A stretch of 64,000 nt of DNA, taken from contig NZ_JACHKA010000001.1 of the NCBI RefSeq assembly GCF_014203955.1, positions 4,128,001-4,192,000 on the forward strand, written 5' to 3'. Below the pieces are notes generated by a model. That model worked only from the letters and a program-made list of their open reading frames with translations, was not told the DNA's origin and did no database searches. The translations under genes and the position numbers were made by a program. Every line of letters starts with the position of its first letter. The stretch's first letter is position 1. Positions 7,789 to 16,336 of the stretch are shown here, piece by piece. Source of the DNA: Sphingobium lignivorans. Its GTDB lineage: Bacteria > Pseudomonadota > Alphaproteobacteria > Sphingomonadales > Sphingomonadaceae.

Positions 7789-8784
7789 TTGTCCGAACCC
7801 ATTCTCGATGTCGTCGCGATCGGCAATGCCATCGTCGACGTGATTGCCGCCGCCGATGACGCCTTCATTGCCGAACATGCGCTCACCAAGGGCGGCATGC
7901 AGCTCATCGACGCGGAAACCGCCGACAGCCTTTACAGCGACATGGGCGCGGGACGGGAGATTTCGGGCGGTTCGGCAGCGAACACGCTGGCCGGTCTGGC
8001 AGCGCTTGGCGCCAAGTGCGGCTTCATCGGCCAGGTGTTCGACGACCAGCTCGGCACGATCTTCGCGCATGACATCCGTACGCTCGGCATCCGGTTCGAG
8101 ACGGCCATGGCCAAGGACGGCCCGCCCACGGCGCGCTGCCTCATCCTGGTGACGCCGGACGCGCAGCGCACCATGAACACCTTCCTTGGCGCTTCCCAGT
8201 TCCTGCCCGCCGCGGCACTGGACCTCGACATGATCCGTTCCGCGCGGATCCTCTATCTCGAGGGCTATCTCTGGGACCCCGAGCAGCCTCGCGCCGCGAT
8301 GCGCAGCGCCATCGCCGCGGCCCGCGAGGCGAGGCGGGAAGTCGCCTTCACCCTGTCGGATGCCTTCGTGATCGAGCGCCATCGCGACGACTTCCTTGCC
8401 CTCATCGATGAAGGGATGATCGACATTCTCTTCGCCAACGAGACGGAGATCCGCTCGCTCGCGCAGACCGAGGATTTCGAGGCGGCGGTCGCGCGCTTTG
8501 CCGACAAGCTGCCCACGCTGGTGGTTACCCGCAGCGAGAAGGGCGCCATCGCGATCCGCGACGGCGTGCGCCATCAGGTCGCGGCGTCACCCGTCGAGCG
8601 GGTGATCGACACCACCGGCGCGGGCGATCTCTTCGCTGCCGGTTTCCTCGCCGGCCATGTGCACGGGAAGGCGCCGGCGGACTGCCTCGCGCTCGGCGCC
8701 CTCGCCGCGGCCGAGGTCATCTCGCATTACGGCGCCCGGCCGGAAGCGAACCTTAAGGAACTGGCGGGCAGTCTGCTCGCCTGA
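7789..8784 (+). CDS. PfkB-family sugar/nucleoside kinase (probably adenosine kinase)
   Basis: A 331-residue ribokinase-superfamily enzyme. The C-terminal PfkB signature DTTGAGDLFAAGFLAGH (about residues 268-284) holds the catalytic aspartate and anion hole; the N-terminal GGSAANTLAGLAALG is the substrate-side motif. Alphaproteobacterial homologues of this form are usually annotated as adenosine kinases, but the substrate is not proven by sequence. It starts with TTG at 7789, preceded by AGGAAGGG at good spacing. Its 3' end overlaps the convergent RHH gene by 32 bp. Confidence 0.88.
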   Translation: MSEPILDVVAIGNAIVDVIAAADDAFIAEHALTKGGMQLIDAETADSLYSDMGAGREISGGSAANTLAGLAALGAKCGFIGQVFDDQLGTIFAHDIRTLGIRFETAMAKDGPPTARCLILVTPDAQRTMNTFLGASQFLPAAALDLDMIRSARILYLEGYLWDPEQPRAAMRSAIAAAREARREVAFTLSDAFVIERHRDDFLALIDEGMIDILFANETEIRSLAQTEDFEAAVARFADKLPTLVVTRSEKGAIAIRDGVRHQVAASPVERVIDTTGAGDLFAAGFLAGHVHGKAPADCLALGALAAAEVISHYGARPEANLKELAGSLLA

Positions 8785-9019
8785 ACGCCTGCGCGAGCAG
8801 CCAGCAACGGATCGCGCTCGCCAGATTGGGGGGCTCGGTCCGCGCGATGCGCTCGGCATCGATCCGTGCGACGAGCGCGCTCAGCGGCAGGGCTTCCGCC
8901 CGGGCGCGCTCTTCCAGTGCATGCCAGAAGAGCGGCTCCAGGCTGATCGACGTGGTATGGCCGGCGATGGTCATGCTGCGCTTGACCGGGCCTGCGAAGA
9001 CCGGCGGCGCCTCATCCAT
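8753..9019 (-). CDS. Ribbon-helix-helix domain protein
   Basis: An 88-residue protein. The central part (KRSMTIAGHTTSISLEPLFW then LEERARAEALPLSALVARID) is typical of the short alphaproteobacterial RHH proteins that pair a beta-strand with two helices. These may bind DNA or a partner; no target can be named. The ATG at 9019 lies 17 bp after the phbB stop on the same strand, suggesting co-transcription. The 3' end overlaps the plus-strand kinase gene by 32 bp. Confidence 0.8.
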   Translation of the reverse strand: MDEAPPVFAGPVKRSMTIAGHTTSISLEPLFWHALEERARAEALPLSALVARIDAERIARTEPPNLASAIRCWLLAQAFRRADCPPVP

Positions 9020-9036
9020 CGTCGCCTCCGCGCCCG

Positions 9037-9759
9037 TCAATACATGTGCTGGCCGCCGTTGATCGACATGGTCGATCCGGTGACGAAGCCCGCATCCTCG
9101 CTGCACAGGAACGCGACGCCCCGCGCGATCTCCTCGGCATGGCCGAGACGGCCGACCGGGATGCGCGCGACGATCTTCTCCAGCACCGCCTGCGGCACGG
9201 CCGCCACCATGTCGGTATCGATATAGCCGGGCGCGATCGCGTTCACGGTCACGCCGGCGCGCGCGCCTTCCTGCGCCAGTGCCTTGGTGAAGCCGTGGAT
9301 GCCCGACTTCGCCGCGGCATAGTTCACCTGGCCATATTGGCCGGCCTGGCCATTGATGGAGCCGATGTTGACGATCCGGCCCCAGCCGCGCTCGCGCATG
9401 CCGGGGAAGACCGCCTTGGCCATGTTGAAGCAGCCGCCCAGATTGATGCGGATGACTTCGTTCCACTCCTCGAAGCTCATCTTGAGCATCACATTGTCGC
9501 GCGTGATGCCGGCATTGTTGACCAGCACGTCGATGGGGCCGAGATCCTCCGCCACCTGCGCGCAACCCTCGAGACAGGCCTCATGATCGCCGACGTCCCA
9601 TTTGTAGGATGCGATTCCCGTGGCGTCGGTGAAGGCCTTCGCCCGCTCCTCATTGCCGGCATAGTTGGCCGCCACCTTGTAGCCCATGTCCCGCAGGGCG
9701 AGGCTGATCGCCTCCCCGATGCCGCGCGTGCCGCCGGTCACGATTGCCACTCTGCTCAT
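9037..9759 (-). CDS. phbB: Acetoacetyl-CoA reductase
   Basis: A 240-residue short-chain dehydrogenase that reduces acetoacetyl-CoA to (R)-3-hydroxybutyryl-CoA with NADPH, the second step of polyhydroxybutyrate synthesis. It has TGGTRGIG (about residues 8-15), NNAG, and the catalytic YAAAK in QYGQVNYAAAKSGIHG. SINGQAGQYGQ and the C-terminal SINGGQHMY distinguish PhaB from FabG. I prefer the ATG at 9759 over the one at 9765 because GGAGAGG sits at proper spacing only for the inner ATG. PHB synthase and thiolase genes are not in this window. Confidence 0.93.
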   Translation of the reverse strand: MSRVAIVTGGTRGIGEAISLALRDMGYKVAANYAGNEERAKAFTDATGIASYKWDVGDHEACLEGCAQVAEDLGPIDVLVNNAGITRDNVMLKMSFEEWNEVIRINLGGCFNMAKAVFPGMRERGWGRIVNIGSINGQAGQYGQVNYAAAKSGIHGFTKALAQEGARAGVTVNAIAPGYIDTDMVAAVPQAVLEKIVARIPVGRLGHAEEIARGVAFLCSEDAGFVTGSTMSINGGQHMY

Positions 9760-9790
9760 ACGCATCCTCTCCTGATCTCAATCCGACATG

Positions 9791-10819
9791 TCAGCCATCC
9801 TGGCGCGGCAACCCCTCCGTCCAGCCCGCCAGTTCACGACCCAGCAGCGCCTGGTAGAATCGAATAGCGTCCGCGTCCGCGTTTAGACAGGGCAAAAAGG
9901 CGAAATTCCGGCCGCCCGAACCCAGAAAGCTCTCCTTTCCGCGCAGCGCGACTTCTTCCAGCGTCTCCACGCAGTCTGCCGAGAAGCCCGGCGTGAGCAC
10001 CGCGAGCGACGTCACGCCTTTTCCCGGTAGTGCTTCCAGCACTTTGTCGGTGGCGGGCTCCAGCCATTTCGCGCGCCCGAACCGCGATTGAAACGACACC
10101 AGCACTTCCCGGCCCAGCGCCTCGCCCAGCAGCCTCGCGGTCTTCAGGCACTGGCAATGATAGGGATCGCCCAGCTCCAGCGTGCGCTGCGGCATGCCGT
10201 GGAAGCTTGCGAGGATGCGATCGGGCACGAAGGGCAGCGCGGCGATCTGCCGCTCCGTGCGCGCCCGCAGGACCTCGATATAGCCGGGATCGTCATGATA
10301 GGCGGGGAGCATGCGGATCGCGGGCTGCCAGCGCATGCCGGCCAGCGCGCGGCCGACCTCGTCCATCACCGTCGCCGTCGTCGCCGCGCAATATTGCGGA
10401 TAGAGCGGCGCGACGAGGATGCGATCGTGGCCGCTGTCCTTGAGCGCCGCGAGCCGTGCCGCGATGCCGGGGGAGCCATAGCGCATCGCCCAGTCGACGG
10501 TCACGGCATCGCCCCAGGCCGCCTGCAGCCGGTGCGCGGCATCCCGGCTATGGACGGCGAGCGGGGACCCATCCGCCATCCAGACCTGGCGATAGGCGTG
10601 GGATGATTTTTTCGGCCGGGTGTTGAGGATGATGCCGCGCAGGATCGGCTGCCACAGCAATTGCGGGATCTCGACCACCCGGGGATCGGACAGGAATTCG
10701 CGCAGATAGCGCTTCACCGCGCCCGGCCCCGGATCGTCCGGCGTGCCGAGATTGACGAGCAGCACGGCGATCTTGCCGAACGCGACCGGCGCATGGCCGG
10801 CGGGCATCGCGCCGCTCAT
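9791..10819 (-). CDS. hemH: Ferrochelatase
   Basis: A 342-residue ferrochelatase, inserting Fe2+ into protoporphyrin IX as the last step of haem synthesis. The signature region VLLVNLGTPDDP lies near residue 20, YPQY.A.TT near 155, and SFHGMPQRTLELGDPYHCQC near 205 contains the metal-binding histidine. The ATG at 10819 overlaps the stop of the Mo-hydroxylase gene (ATGA). hemE and hemJ lie about 38 kb away by the origin, so haem genes are dispersed. Confidence 0.96.
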   Translation of the reverse strand: MSGAMPAGHAPVAFGKIAVLLVNLGTPDDPGPGAVKRYLREFLSDPRVVEIPQLLWQPILRGIILNTRPKKSSHAYRQVWMADGSPLAVHSRDAAHRLQAAWGDAVTVDWAMRYGSPGIAARLAALKDSGHDRILVAPLYPQYCAATTATVMDEVGRALAGMRWQPAIRMLPAYHDDPGYIEVLRARTERQIAALPFVPDRILASFHGMPQRTLELGDPYHCQCLKTARLLGEALGREVLVSFQSRFGRAKWLEPATDKVLEALPGKGVTSLAVLTPGFSADCVETLEEVALRGKESFLGSGGRNFAFLPCLNADADAIRFYQALLGRELAGWTEGLPRQDG

Positions 10820-13095
10820 GCCGCCCGCTCCACAAGCGGCAGCCGGCGGTAGCGCTTGCCGGTGAGCGTCGAGAGCGCGCTCGCGAGCGCAGGCGCGAGC
10901 GCCGGCACGCCGATTTCGCCGACGCCGGTCGGTGCGGCGGCACTGTCCAGAAATTCCACGGTGATTTCCCCCACATCCGTCAGGCGCGGCAAGCCATAGT
11001 CGCCGAGCCGCATGCCCTCCGGGAGCGAGCGGCGATAGCGCGGCGCGGCGCCGAGCGCCATGGCCAGGCCGAAGATCAGCCCGCCTTCGATCTGCTGCCG
11101 CGCGATGTCCGGATTGACCAGCCGGCCGCAGTCCGCGACGGCCACGATGCGCTTCATCGCCACCCTGCCTTGCTCCAGCGCGGTCTCGACGAGCACGGCG
11201 ATGGCGCCCCCGCGCATCATGTGGCAGGCGATGCCCTGTCCGCTGCCGGCGACCCCGCCCTGCCAGCCGCCCAGCGTTGCCACCGTGGTGAGGCATTGCG
11301 CGAGGCGGGGCTGCCCGCCCAGCATCTGGATCCGGAAGGACAGGGGTTCGACTCCCGCAATGACCGCGAGTTCGTCGATGAAGCTCTCGGTGAAGAAGGC
11401 ACCATAGCTGTCCGCATTGCCCCGCCAGCGCCCGGTCGGCAGGCCGATGTCGGCGGGATAATGGTCCACGGCGAAATGGGGGATGCCATAAGGCACGTCC
11501 ATGCCCGAGACAGCCAGCGCGTCCGCCTCGCCGGCCGTCGCGGCCAGCGCTTGCCCGCGCGCCTCGCCATGGCCGATGCGGCGCCAGAGCTGGGCCAGCG
11601 TGGCGGGCGCGGCGACCTTGGCCGACCAGCCTTCCACCAGCCCGCCAGGGCCGAGCTTCGCGGCCATGCGCGCCCGCGCCGGCGGCCGGGGGCAATCGCG
11701 GATGATGTCCTCCGAGCGGGACCACATGAGCTGCACCGGCACTTTCGCCGCGCGCGCGATCAGCGCGGCCTGCACGCCCGCCTCCACTTCCATCTTGATG
11801 CCGAACGAGCCACCCGCGAACAGGGGATAGACCGTGACGGTGCTTTCCTTCACGTCCAGCGCGCGCGCCACGGCCCGCCGCGCGGGGACAGGCGCCTGCG
11901 TCGGCATCCAGATCTCGACATCGTCCGGCCGCACGCGCGCCGTCGCGGCCATCGGTTCCAGCGCGAGGTGGAGGGCGGGCGCGACGTCATAATCAGCGCG
12001 CACGATGCGCGCGCCCTCGAACACGGGGCCAAGCTCGCCCCGGCGGAAATAACGGGCGCCGTCGCTGCCGTCGAAGGCCGCGTCCAGCGCCGCGCTGATC
12101 GACGCCTCGTCCACCTCCGGCCCATCGAGCACGAAGACGGGGTCCAGCCGGTCCAGCGCCTGGTTGGCCGCCCACCAGTTACGCGCCGTCACCGCGACCC
12201 AGCCCTGCTCGCGCACGATGCCGATCATGCCCGGCACCTTACGCGCGGCCGCTTCATTGATCGAGTCGAGCCGCGCGGCATTGACCGGCCCCTGGCGGAT
12301 CGCGGCATAGATCATGTCCGGCAACCGGATGTCGGCCGCATAGTTGGCCGAGCCGTCGATCTTGGACGGCACGTCGAGCCTTGGCAGCGGCGCGCCGAGC
12401 AGCGCTTCGTCGCGTCGCTCGGGGCGATAGGGCAGCACGGCCGGCAGATCGAAGGCGGCGGCTTCCCTCGCCAGCTCGCCGATGCGGGCTCGGCGCGTGC
12501 CGTCCGTCACGATCCCGCCCTGGATGTCACAGCTTTCCCAGCCGACGGCCCAGCGCTCGGCGGCGGCCATGCAGAGCAGCACGCGCGCCGCTGCGCCAGC
12601 CTGCCGCAGATCGTCCGCGAAAGCGGGGACCGAGGTCGATCCGCCTGTCAGCATCAGCGTCGACCGCAGGGCATATTCGTCGATGGCCTTTTCGCCCCAT
12701 TGCCCGAAGGCCTGCCGCACGGGCCCGTCGAACCATTCGCGCGCGAGCAGCCGGTTGGCATAAAGCGGCCCGGGCGGCGCCGGCTGGACGGCAACCGTGC
12801 GCCAGTCCGCTCCCAGCTCGTCGGCGACCATTTGTGCGAAGAGCGTGAACACGCCCTGCCCCAGCTCGGCCTGGGGGACCATCACGATGACTTGCCCGTT
12901 GCCGTCGATCTTGAGGAACGCGCCGAAGGCGGTCTCGCCCTCCACGACATCGGCCTGCTGCTCGTAACGGCGCGGCCAGATTGCCCATGCCAGCGCCAGG
13001 CCGCCGCCGGCCGCGGCCCCGGTCAGCAAGGCGCGGCGGCTGAGGCGCGGGAGCCTCGCCGCCTTGCCCGCCCGCCGATCGCCGGTCTCAGCCAA
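10816..13095 (-). CDS. Tat-exported molybdenum hydroxylase, large subunit (IorB/xanthine dehydrogenase family)
   Basis: A 759-residue molybdopterin cytosine dinucleotide-binding subunit of the isoquinoline/aldehyde oxidoreductase type. Residues 16-38 (RLSRRALLTGAAAGGGLALA) are a twin-arginine signal, so it acts in the periplasm after folding with cofactor. Other landmarks are the QAELGQGVFT motif, AGGSFGIK, and near the C-terminus PTGVGEIGVPALAPALASAL, whose glutamate is the catalytic base of the family. I chose a TTG start at 13095 that overlaps the mrp stop; the start is uncertain. The usual 2Fe-2S small subunit (IorA) is not adjacent. Substrate unknown. Confidence 0.87.
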   Translation of the reverse strand: MAETGDRRAGKAARLPRLSRRALLTGAAAGGGLALAWAIWPRRYEQQADVVEGETAFGAFLKIDGNGQVIVMVPQAELGQGVFTLFAQMVADELGADWRTVAVQPAPPGPLYANRLLAREWFDGPVRQAFGQWGEKAIDEYALRSTLMLTGGSTSVPAFADDLRQAGAAARVLLCMAAAERWAVGWESCDIQGGIVTDGTRRARIGELAREAAAFDLPAVLPYRPERRDEALLGAPLPRLDVPSKIDGSANYAADIRLPDMIYAAIRQGPVNAARLDSINEAAARKVPGMIGIVREQGWVAVTARNWWAANQALDRLDPVFVLDGPEVDEASISAALDAAFDGSDGARYFRRGELGPVFEGARIVRADYDVAPALHLALEPMAATARVRPDDVEIWMPTQAPVPARRAVARALDVKESTVTVYPLFAGGSFGIKMEVEAGVQAALIARAAKVPVQLMWSRSEDIIRDCPRPPARARMAAKLGPGGLVEGWSAKVAAPATLAQLWRRIGHGEARGQALAATAGEADALAVSGMDVPYGIPHFAVDHYPADIGLPTGRWRGNADSYGAFFTESFIDELAVIAGVEPLSFRIQMLGGQPRLAQCLTTVATLGGWQGGVAGSGQGIACHMMRGGAIAVLVETALEQGRVAMKRIVAVADCGRLVNPDIARQQIEGGLIFGLAMALGAAPRYRRSLPEGMRLGDYGLPRLTDVGEITVEFLDSAAAPTGVGEIGVPALAPALASALSTLTGKRYRRLPLVERAA

Positions 13096-14101
13096 TCGGT
13101 GCCCCCGTGCGCTGCGCGTCCAGCCAGTGCGCCACGCGCTCGGCAATGGCGCGGAACGGCGCGCCGACCGGATCGTCGCCGGCCGCTGGCGGTTGACCCT
13201 CATCGGAGGCACGGCGCAGTGCGATGTCCAGCGGAACCCGGCCAAGGAAAGCCAGGCCCATCGCCGCCGCTTCCGCCTCGGCCCCGCCGGAGCCGAAGGG
13301 ATCGGACACTTCCCCGCAATGCGGACAGACATAGCCCGCCATGTTCTCGACCATGCCGATGACCGGCACCTTGGCCTGATCGAAGAAACTGATCGCGCGC
13401 GCGGCATCGATGAGCGCGAGGTCCTGCGGCGTCGAGACGATGACGGCGCCTGCCGGCTTGTAGCGCTGGATCATGGTGAGCTGCACGTCGCCGGTGCCGG
13501 GCGGCAGATCGACGATCAGCAGTTCGGTGCCACGCCAGTCGGCATCGATGAGCTGGCCCAGCGCATTGCCGGCCATCGGGCCGCGCCACGCGATCGCCTG
13601 GCCGGGCTTGGCGAGATGGCCCATGGAAAGCATCGGAATGCCCTGCGCGTTCGGCACGGGGATAAGCCGCTTACCTTCCGCTTCCGGCCTTTGTCCCTCG
13701 CTTGCAAGCAGTCGCGGCAGCGACGGGCCGTAAATGTCCGCGTCGACCATGCCGACCCGCTTGCCCAGCCGCTTGAGCGCCACGGCGAGATTGACCGCCA
13801 GCGTCGACTTGCCCACGCCGCCCTTGCCGGAGCCAACCGCGACGATCACCGGCGCGGCCGATCGCTCCGCCGTCATGGCGATCCGCACGTCCGTGATGCC
13901 CGGATGGTCCCGGCCGGCCTGCGTGACCTTTTCCGCCAGCGCGTCACGCCCGGCCGGATCGAGACCGCCGACATCCAGAACGAGGCTCAGCACGCCGTCG
14001 CGCAGGCGCAGCCCGCTGGCGCGCCCCTGCGCGGTCATGTCCATCCGCTCGGCCAGCGCCGCGTCGATCGCCTGTCCGGCGTCCCTCGATCCATCACTCA
14101 T
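13088..14101 (-). CDS. mrp: Mrp/ApbC Fe-S cluster carrier ATPase
   Basis: A 337-residue Mrp/NBP35-type P-loop ATPase that carries and delivers Fe-S clusters in the cytoplasm. The deviant Walker A GSGKGGVGKST is at about residues 90-100. The C-terminal CPHC pair (VCPHCGEVSDPFG) is the cluster-bridging CxxC. The N-terminal 80 residues are a degenerate DUF59/MIP18-like domain. It is read first in a minus-strand chain mrp, Mo-hydroxylase, hemH, each overlapping the next. A cluster carrier beside a cluster-dependent oxidoreductase pathway is plausible but not proof of partnership. Confidence 0.94.
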   Translation of the reverse strand: MSDGSRDAGQAIDAALAERMDMTAQGRASGLRLRDGVLSLVLDVGGLDPAGRDALAEKVTQAGRDHPGITDVRIAMTAERSAAPVIVAVGSGKGGVGKSTLAVNLAVALKRLGKRVGMVDADIYGPSLPRLLASEGQRPEAEGKRLIPVPNAQGIPMLSMGHLAKPGQAIAWRGPMAGNALGQLIDADWRGTELLIVDLPPGTGDVQLTMIQRYKPAGAVIVSTPQDLALIDAARAISFFDQAKVPVIGMVENMAGYVCPHCGEVSDPFGSGGAEAEAAAMGLAFLGRVPLDIALRRASDEGQPPAAGDDPVGAPFRAIAERVAHWLDAQRTGAPIG

Positions 14102-14191
14102 GCGGGCGCTCTTAAGCGCAAGTGGCGCCGGCGCAAAGCTTCGGGAGGCCGGAATTTATGCGTCGGGGGCGGAATATTGGCGCCCGCACCC

Positions 14192-14220
14192 TGTATTTCC
14201 CCGGATAGCCTCCCTATAGA
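14192..14220 (+). promoter_or_regulatory. Putative sigma70 promoter very close to hflK
   Basis: TGTATT (14192-14197), 17 bp, TATAGA (14215-14220). The -10 ends 6 bp before the hflK ATG at 14227, so transcription would start at or beside the start codon. The -35 is weak. Either the mRNA is leaderless or translation starts at a later ATG. Confidence 0.4.
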
Positions 14221-14226
14221 AGTCTG

Positions 14227-15336
14227 ATGGACACAGACATGACGCAGCGCCCCGGCCAGCCCTCGGCGATGAGCGAAGGCGGTCCCTGGGGTAGCAGGGA
14301 TGAGGAACCATCGACCGGAAGAGGCGGCGACGGGCCGCGCAACCCGTGGACGCCGCCGCCGCGCGGCGAGCCGGGTGGCCGTGGCACGCGCGGGCCGAGC
14401 GCGATCGACGAACTGCTGCGCCGCGCGCGTGACAGCTTCGGCGGCGGCCTGCCGCCGCGCGCGGGCGGGCGCGCCATCTGGCCCTATCTGCTCGGCGGCG
14501 TCGCGCTCATCTGGATTGCGACGACCAGCGTACACCGGATCGGACCGCAGGAACGCGGCATCGTCTCGATGCTCGGCAGCTACAGCCGCACGCTGGGCCC
14601 CGGCATCAACTGGACGCTCCCCGCACCTCTCGAAAGCGTCGCCGTGATCGACGTCGAGGAGATCCGCACCATCGATCTCGGTTCGGCCGGCGAGGAATCC
14701 GAGAAGCTGGTGCTCACCGGCGACCAGAACATCATCAATCTGGGCTATTCGGTGCGCTGGAACATCCGCGATCCGCAGCAATATGCCTTCCAGATCGCCG
14801 ATCCGGACGCGACCATCGCGGCGGTGGCCGAATCGGCCATGCGCGCCGTGGTGGCGAACGTCTCGCTGACCGACGCGCTCGGCGCGGGCCGCAATGCCAT
14901 CGAGAGCCAGGTGCAGGAGCGCATGCAGGGCATCCTGGACACTTATGGCGCGGGCGTGCGCATCCAGGGCGTTGCCATCAAGCAGGCCGATCCGCCGGAC
15001 GCGGTCAATGACGCCTTCAAGGAAGTGAGCGCCGCCCAGCAGGCCGCCGAAACCTATCTCAACCAGGCCCGCGCCTATTCGCAGCAGCTTGCCGCCCAGT
15101 CGCAGGGCGAGGCCGCCGCGTTCGACAAGGTCTATGAGGAATACCGGCTCGCGCCGGACGTCACGCGCCGCCGCATGTATTACGAGACGATGGAAAAGGT
15201 GCTTTCGGGCGTGAACAAGACGATCATCGAGGCCAATGGCGTGACGCCTTATCTGCCGCTGCCGGCGATCCGTCCGCGCACGCCTACCGCGAGCGTCGAG
15301 GCCAGTCCGCAGCCCCAGCAGGGAGGCGGCCAGTGA
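14227..15336 (+). CDS. hflK: FtsH protease modulator HflK
   Basis: A 369-residue SPFH/band-7 protein. An N-terminal Gly/Pro-rich cytoplasmic tail (about residues 1-75) precedes one membrane segment (WPYLLGGVALIWIA, near 82-98) and the SPFH domain. The C-terminus is Gln/Pro-rich. With HflC it forms the periplasmic-facing ring around FtsH that moderates membrane-protein degradation. The first ATG at 14227 lies close to a possible -10 box; ATGs at 14239 and 14269 are alternatives, the last giving the MSEGGPWG start often seen in HflK. It overlaps hflC by GTGA. Confidence 0.94.
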   Translation: MDTDMTQRPGQPSAMSEGGPWGSRDEEPSTGRGGDGPRNPWTPPPRGEPGGRGTRGPSAIDELLRRARDSFGGGLPPRAGGRAIWPYLLGGVALIWIATTSVHRIGPQERGIVSMLGSYSRTLGPGINWTLPAPLESVAVIDVEEIRTIDLGSAGEESEKLVLTGDQNIINLGYSVRWNIRDPQQYAFQIADPDATIAAVAESAMRAVVANVSLTDALGAGRNAIESQVQERMQGILDTYGAGVRIQGVAIKQADPPDAVNDAFKEVSAAQQAAETYLNQARAYSQQLAAQSQGEAAAFDKVYEEYRLAPDVTRRRMYYETMEKVLSGVNKTIIEANGVTPYLPLPAIRPRTPTASVEASPQPQQGGGQ

Positions 15337-16178
15337 GTTCCGTGACCCGCAACCCCGTCATTCTCGCCGTCCTGGCGACGATCGCGCTGTTCGTCATCGG
15401 CAGCACCTTCGCCATCGTGCCCGAGACGCGCCAGGCCGTCGTGCTGCGCTTCGGCGAGCCGGTGCGCATCTACAACAGCTACAAGCCCAACGAGACGTTC
15501 GGCCATACCGGCGCCGGCCTGAAGGTCCGTGCACCGTTCATCGACCAGATCGTCTGGATCGACAAGCGCGTCCAGTCGGTCGCGATGGAGCGCCAGCAGG
15601 TGCTGTCCACGGACCAGCTCCGGCTGCAGGTGGACGCGTTCGCCCGCTATCGCATCGTCGATCCGCGCCGCATGTACATTTCGGCGGGGAGTGAGGAGCG
15701 CGTCGTGGACGCGCTGCGGCCGATCCTCGGTTCCGCGCTGCGTAACGAGCTGGGCAAGCGGCGGTTCGACATGCTGCTGAGCCCCGAGCGCAGCGAAGTG
15801 ATGCAGAACATCAACCGCAGCCTCAACCGGGTCGCCGCCCAATATGGCGCGGAGATCATCGACGTGCGGATCATGCGTGCCGATCTGCCGGACGGCACGC
15901 CACTGCAGAGCGCGTTCCAGCGTATGCGCACCGCGCGCGAGCAGGAAGCGCTGACCATCCGGGCCGAGGGTGCCCGCCGTGCCCAGATCATTCGCGCCGA
16001 GGCCGACGCCGCCGCCGCGAAGGTCTACGCGGCAAGCTTCGGCAAGGATCCGCAGTTCTACGACTTCTACCGTGCCATGCAGTCCTACCGCACGACCTTC
16101 GCGCAGGACAGCCAGGGAGAGACCAGCGCGATCCTGGGCGCGGACAATGATTATCTCCGGCAGTTCCGGGGACGGTGA
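15333..16178 (+). CDS. hflC: FtsH protease modulator HflC
   Basis: A 281-residue SPFH-domain protein with an N-terminal membrane anchor (residues 7-27, NPVILAVLATIALFVIGS) and the HflC hallmarks VPETRQAVVLRFGEP and RRMYISAGSEERV. The alanine-rich helical end (RAQIIRAEADAAAAKVYA) packs against HflK in the complex. The start is GTG at 15333, sharing bases with the hflK stop, so the two subunits are made in step. A GC-rich palindrome follows before degP. Confidence 0.95.
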   Translation: MSSVTRNPVILAVLATIALFVIGSTFAIVPETRQAVVLRFGEPVRIYNSYKPNETFGHTGAGLKVRAPFIDQIVWIDKRVQSVAMERQQVLSTDQLRLQVDAFARYRIVDPRRMYISAGSEERVVDALRPILGSALRNELGKRRFDMLLSPERSEVMQNINRSLNRVAAQYGAEIIDVRIMRADLPDGTPLQSAFQRMRTAREQEALTIRAEGARRAQIIRAEADAAAAKVYAASFGKDPQFYDFYRAMQSYRTTFAQDSQGETSAILGADNDYLRQFRGR

Positions 16179-16283
16179 ATGGGGCCGGCGCGGCGCCCCG
16201 GGGCGCCGTGCGGTCCATTCAATGCCGGTTAATCCGGCGCTCGTCATGGCCCCTCATGGGGAGCCCATCGGGTCCTTTCTCGG

Positions 16284-16308
16284 GTTGAACCGGGGCAGGA
16301 CGCCATGA
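16284..16308 (+). promoter_or_regulatory. Possible heat-shock (RpoH-type) promoter of degP
   Basis: GTTGAA (16284-16289), 13 bp, CCATGA (16303-16308) approximates the sigma32 pattern CTTGAA-N13-CCCATNT. Transcription from about 16315 would place the mRNA start just before the degP ribosome binding site at 16322-16331. Weak sequence match; supported mainly by fit of spacing and by degP being a stress gene. Confidence 0.3.
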
Positions 16309-16336
16309 AGACAGTTTGATTGAGAGGAAGGTTTTC

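Noticed and set aside
6544-8574. 676-codon frame on the minus strand opposite pyrD and the PfkB kinase
   Set aside because: GC-rich genes give long antisense frames; its protein is Arg/Ala-rich with no family motif, while the plus strand has clear enzymes.
11343-11357. GGGTTCGACTCCCGC resembles a tRNA T-arm
   Set aside because: No acceptor stem, anticodon or D-arm around it; it lies inside the Mo-hydroxylase gene.
11170-13362. 730-codon plus-strand frame opposite the Mo-hydroxylase
   Set aside because: Antisense shadow; no recognisable domain and no ribosome site.
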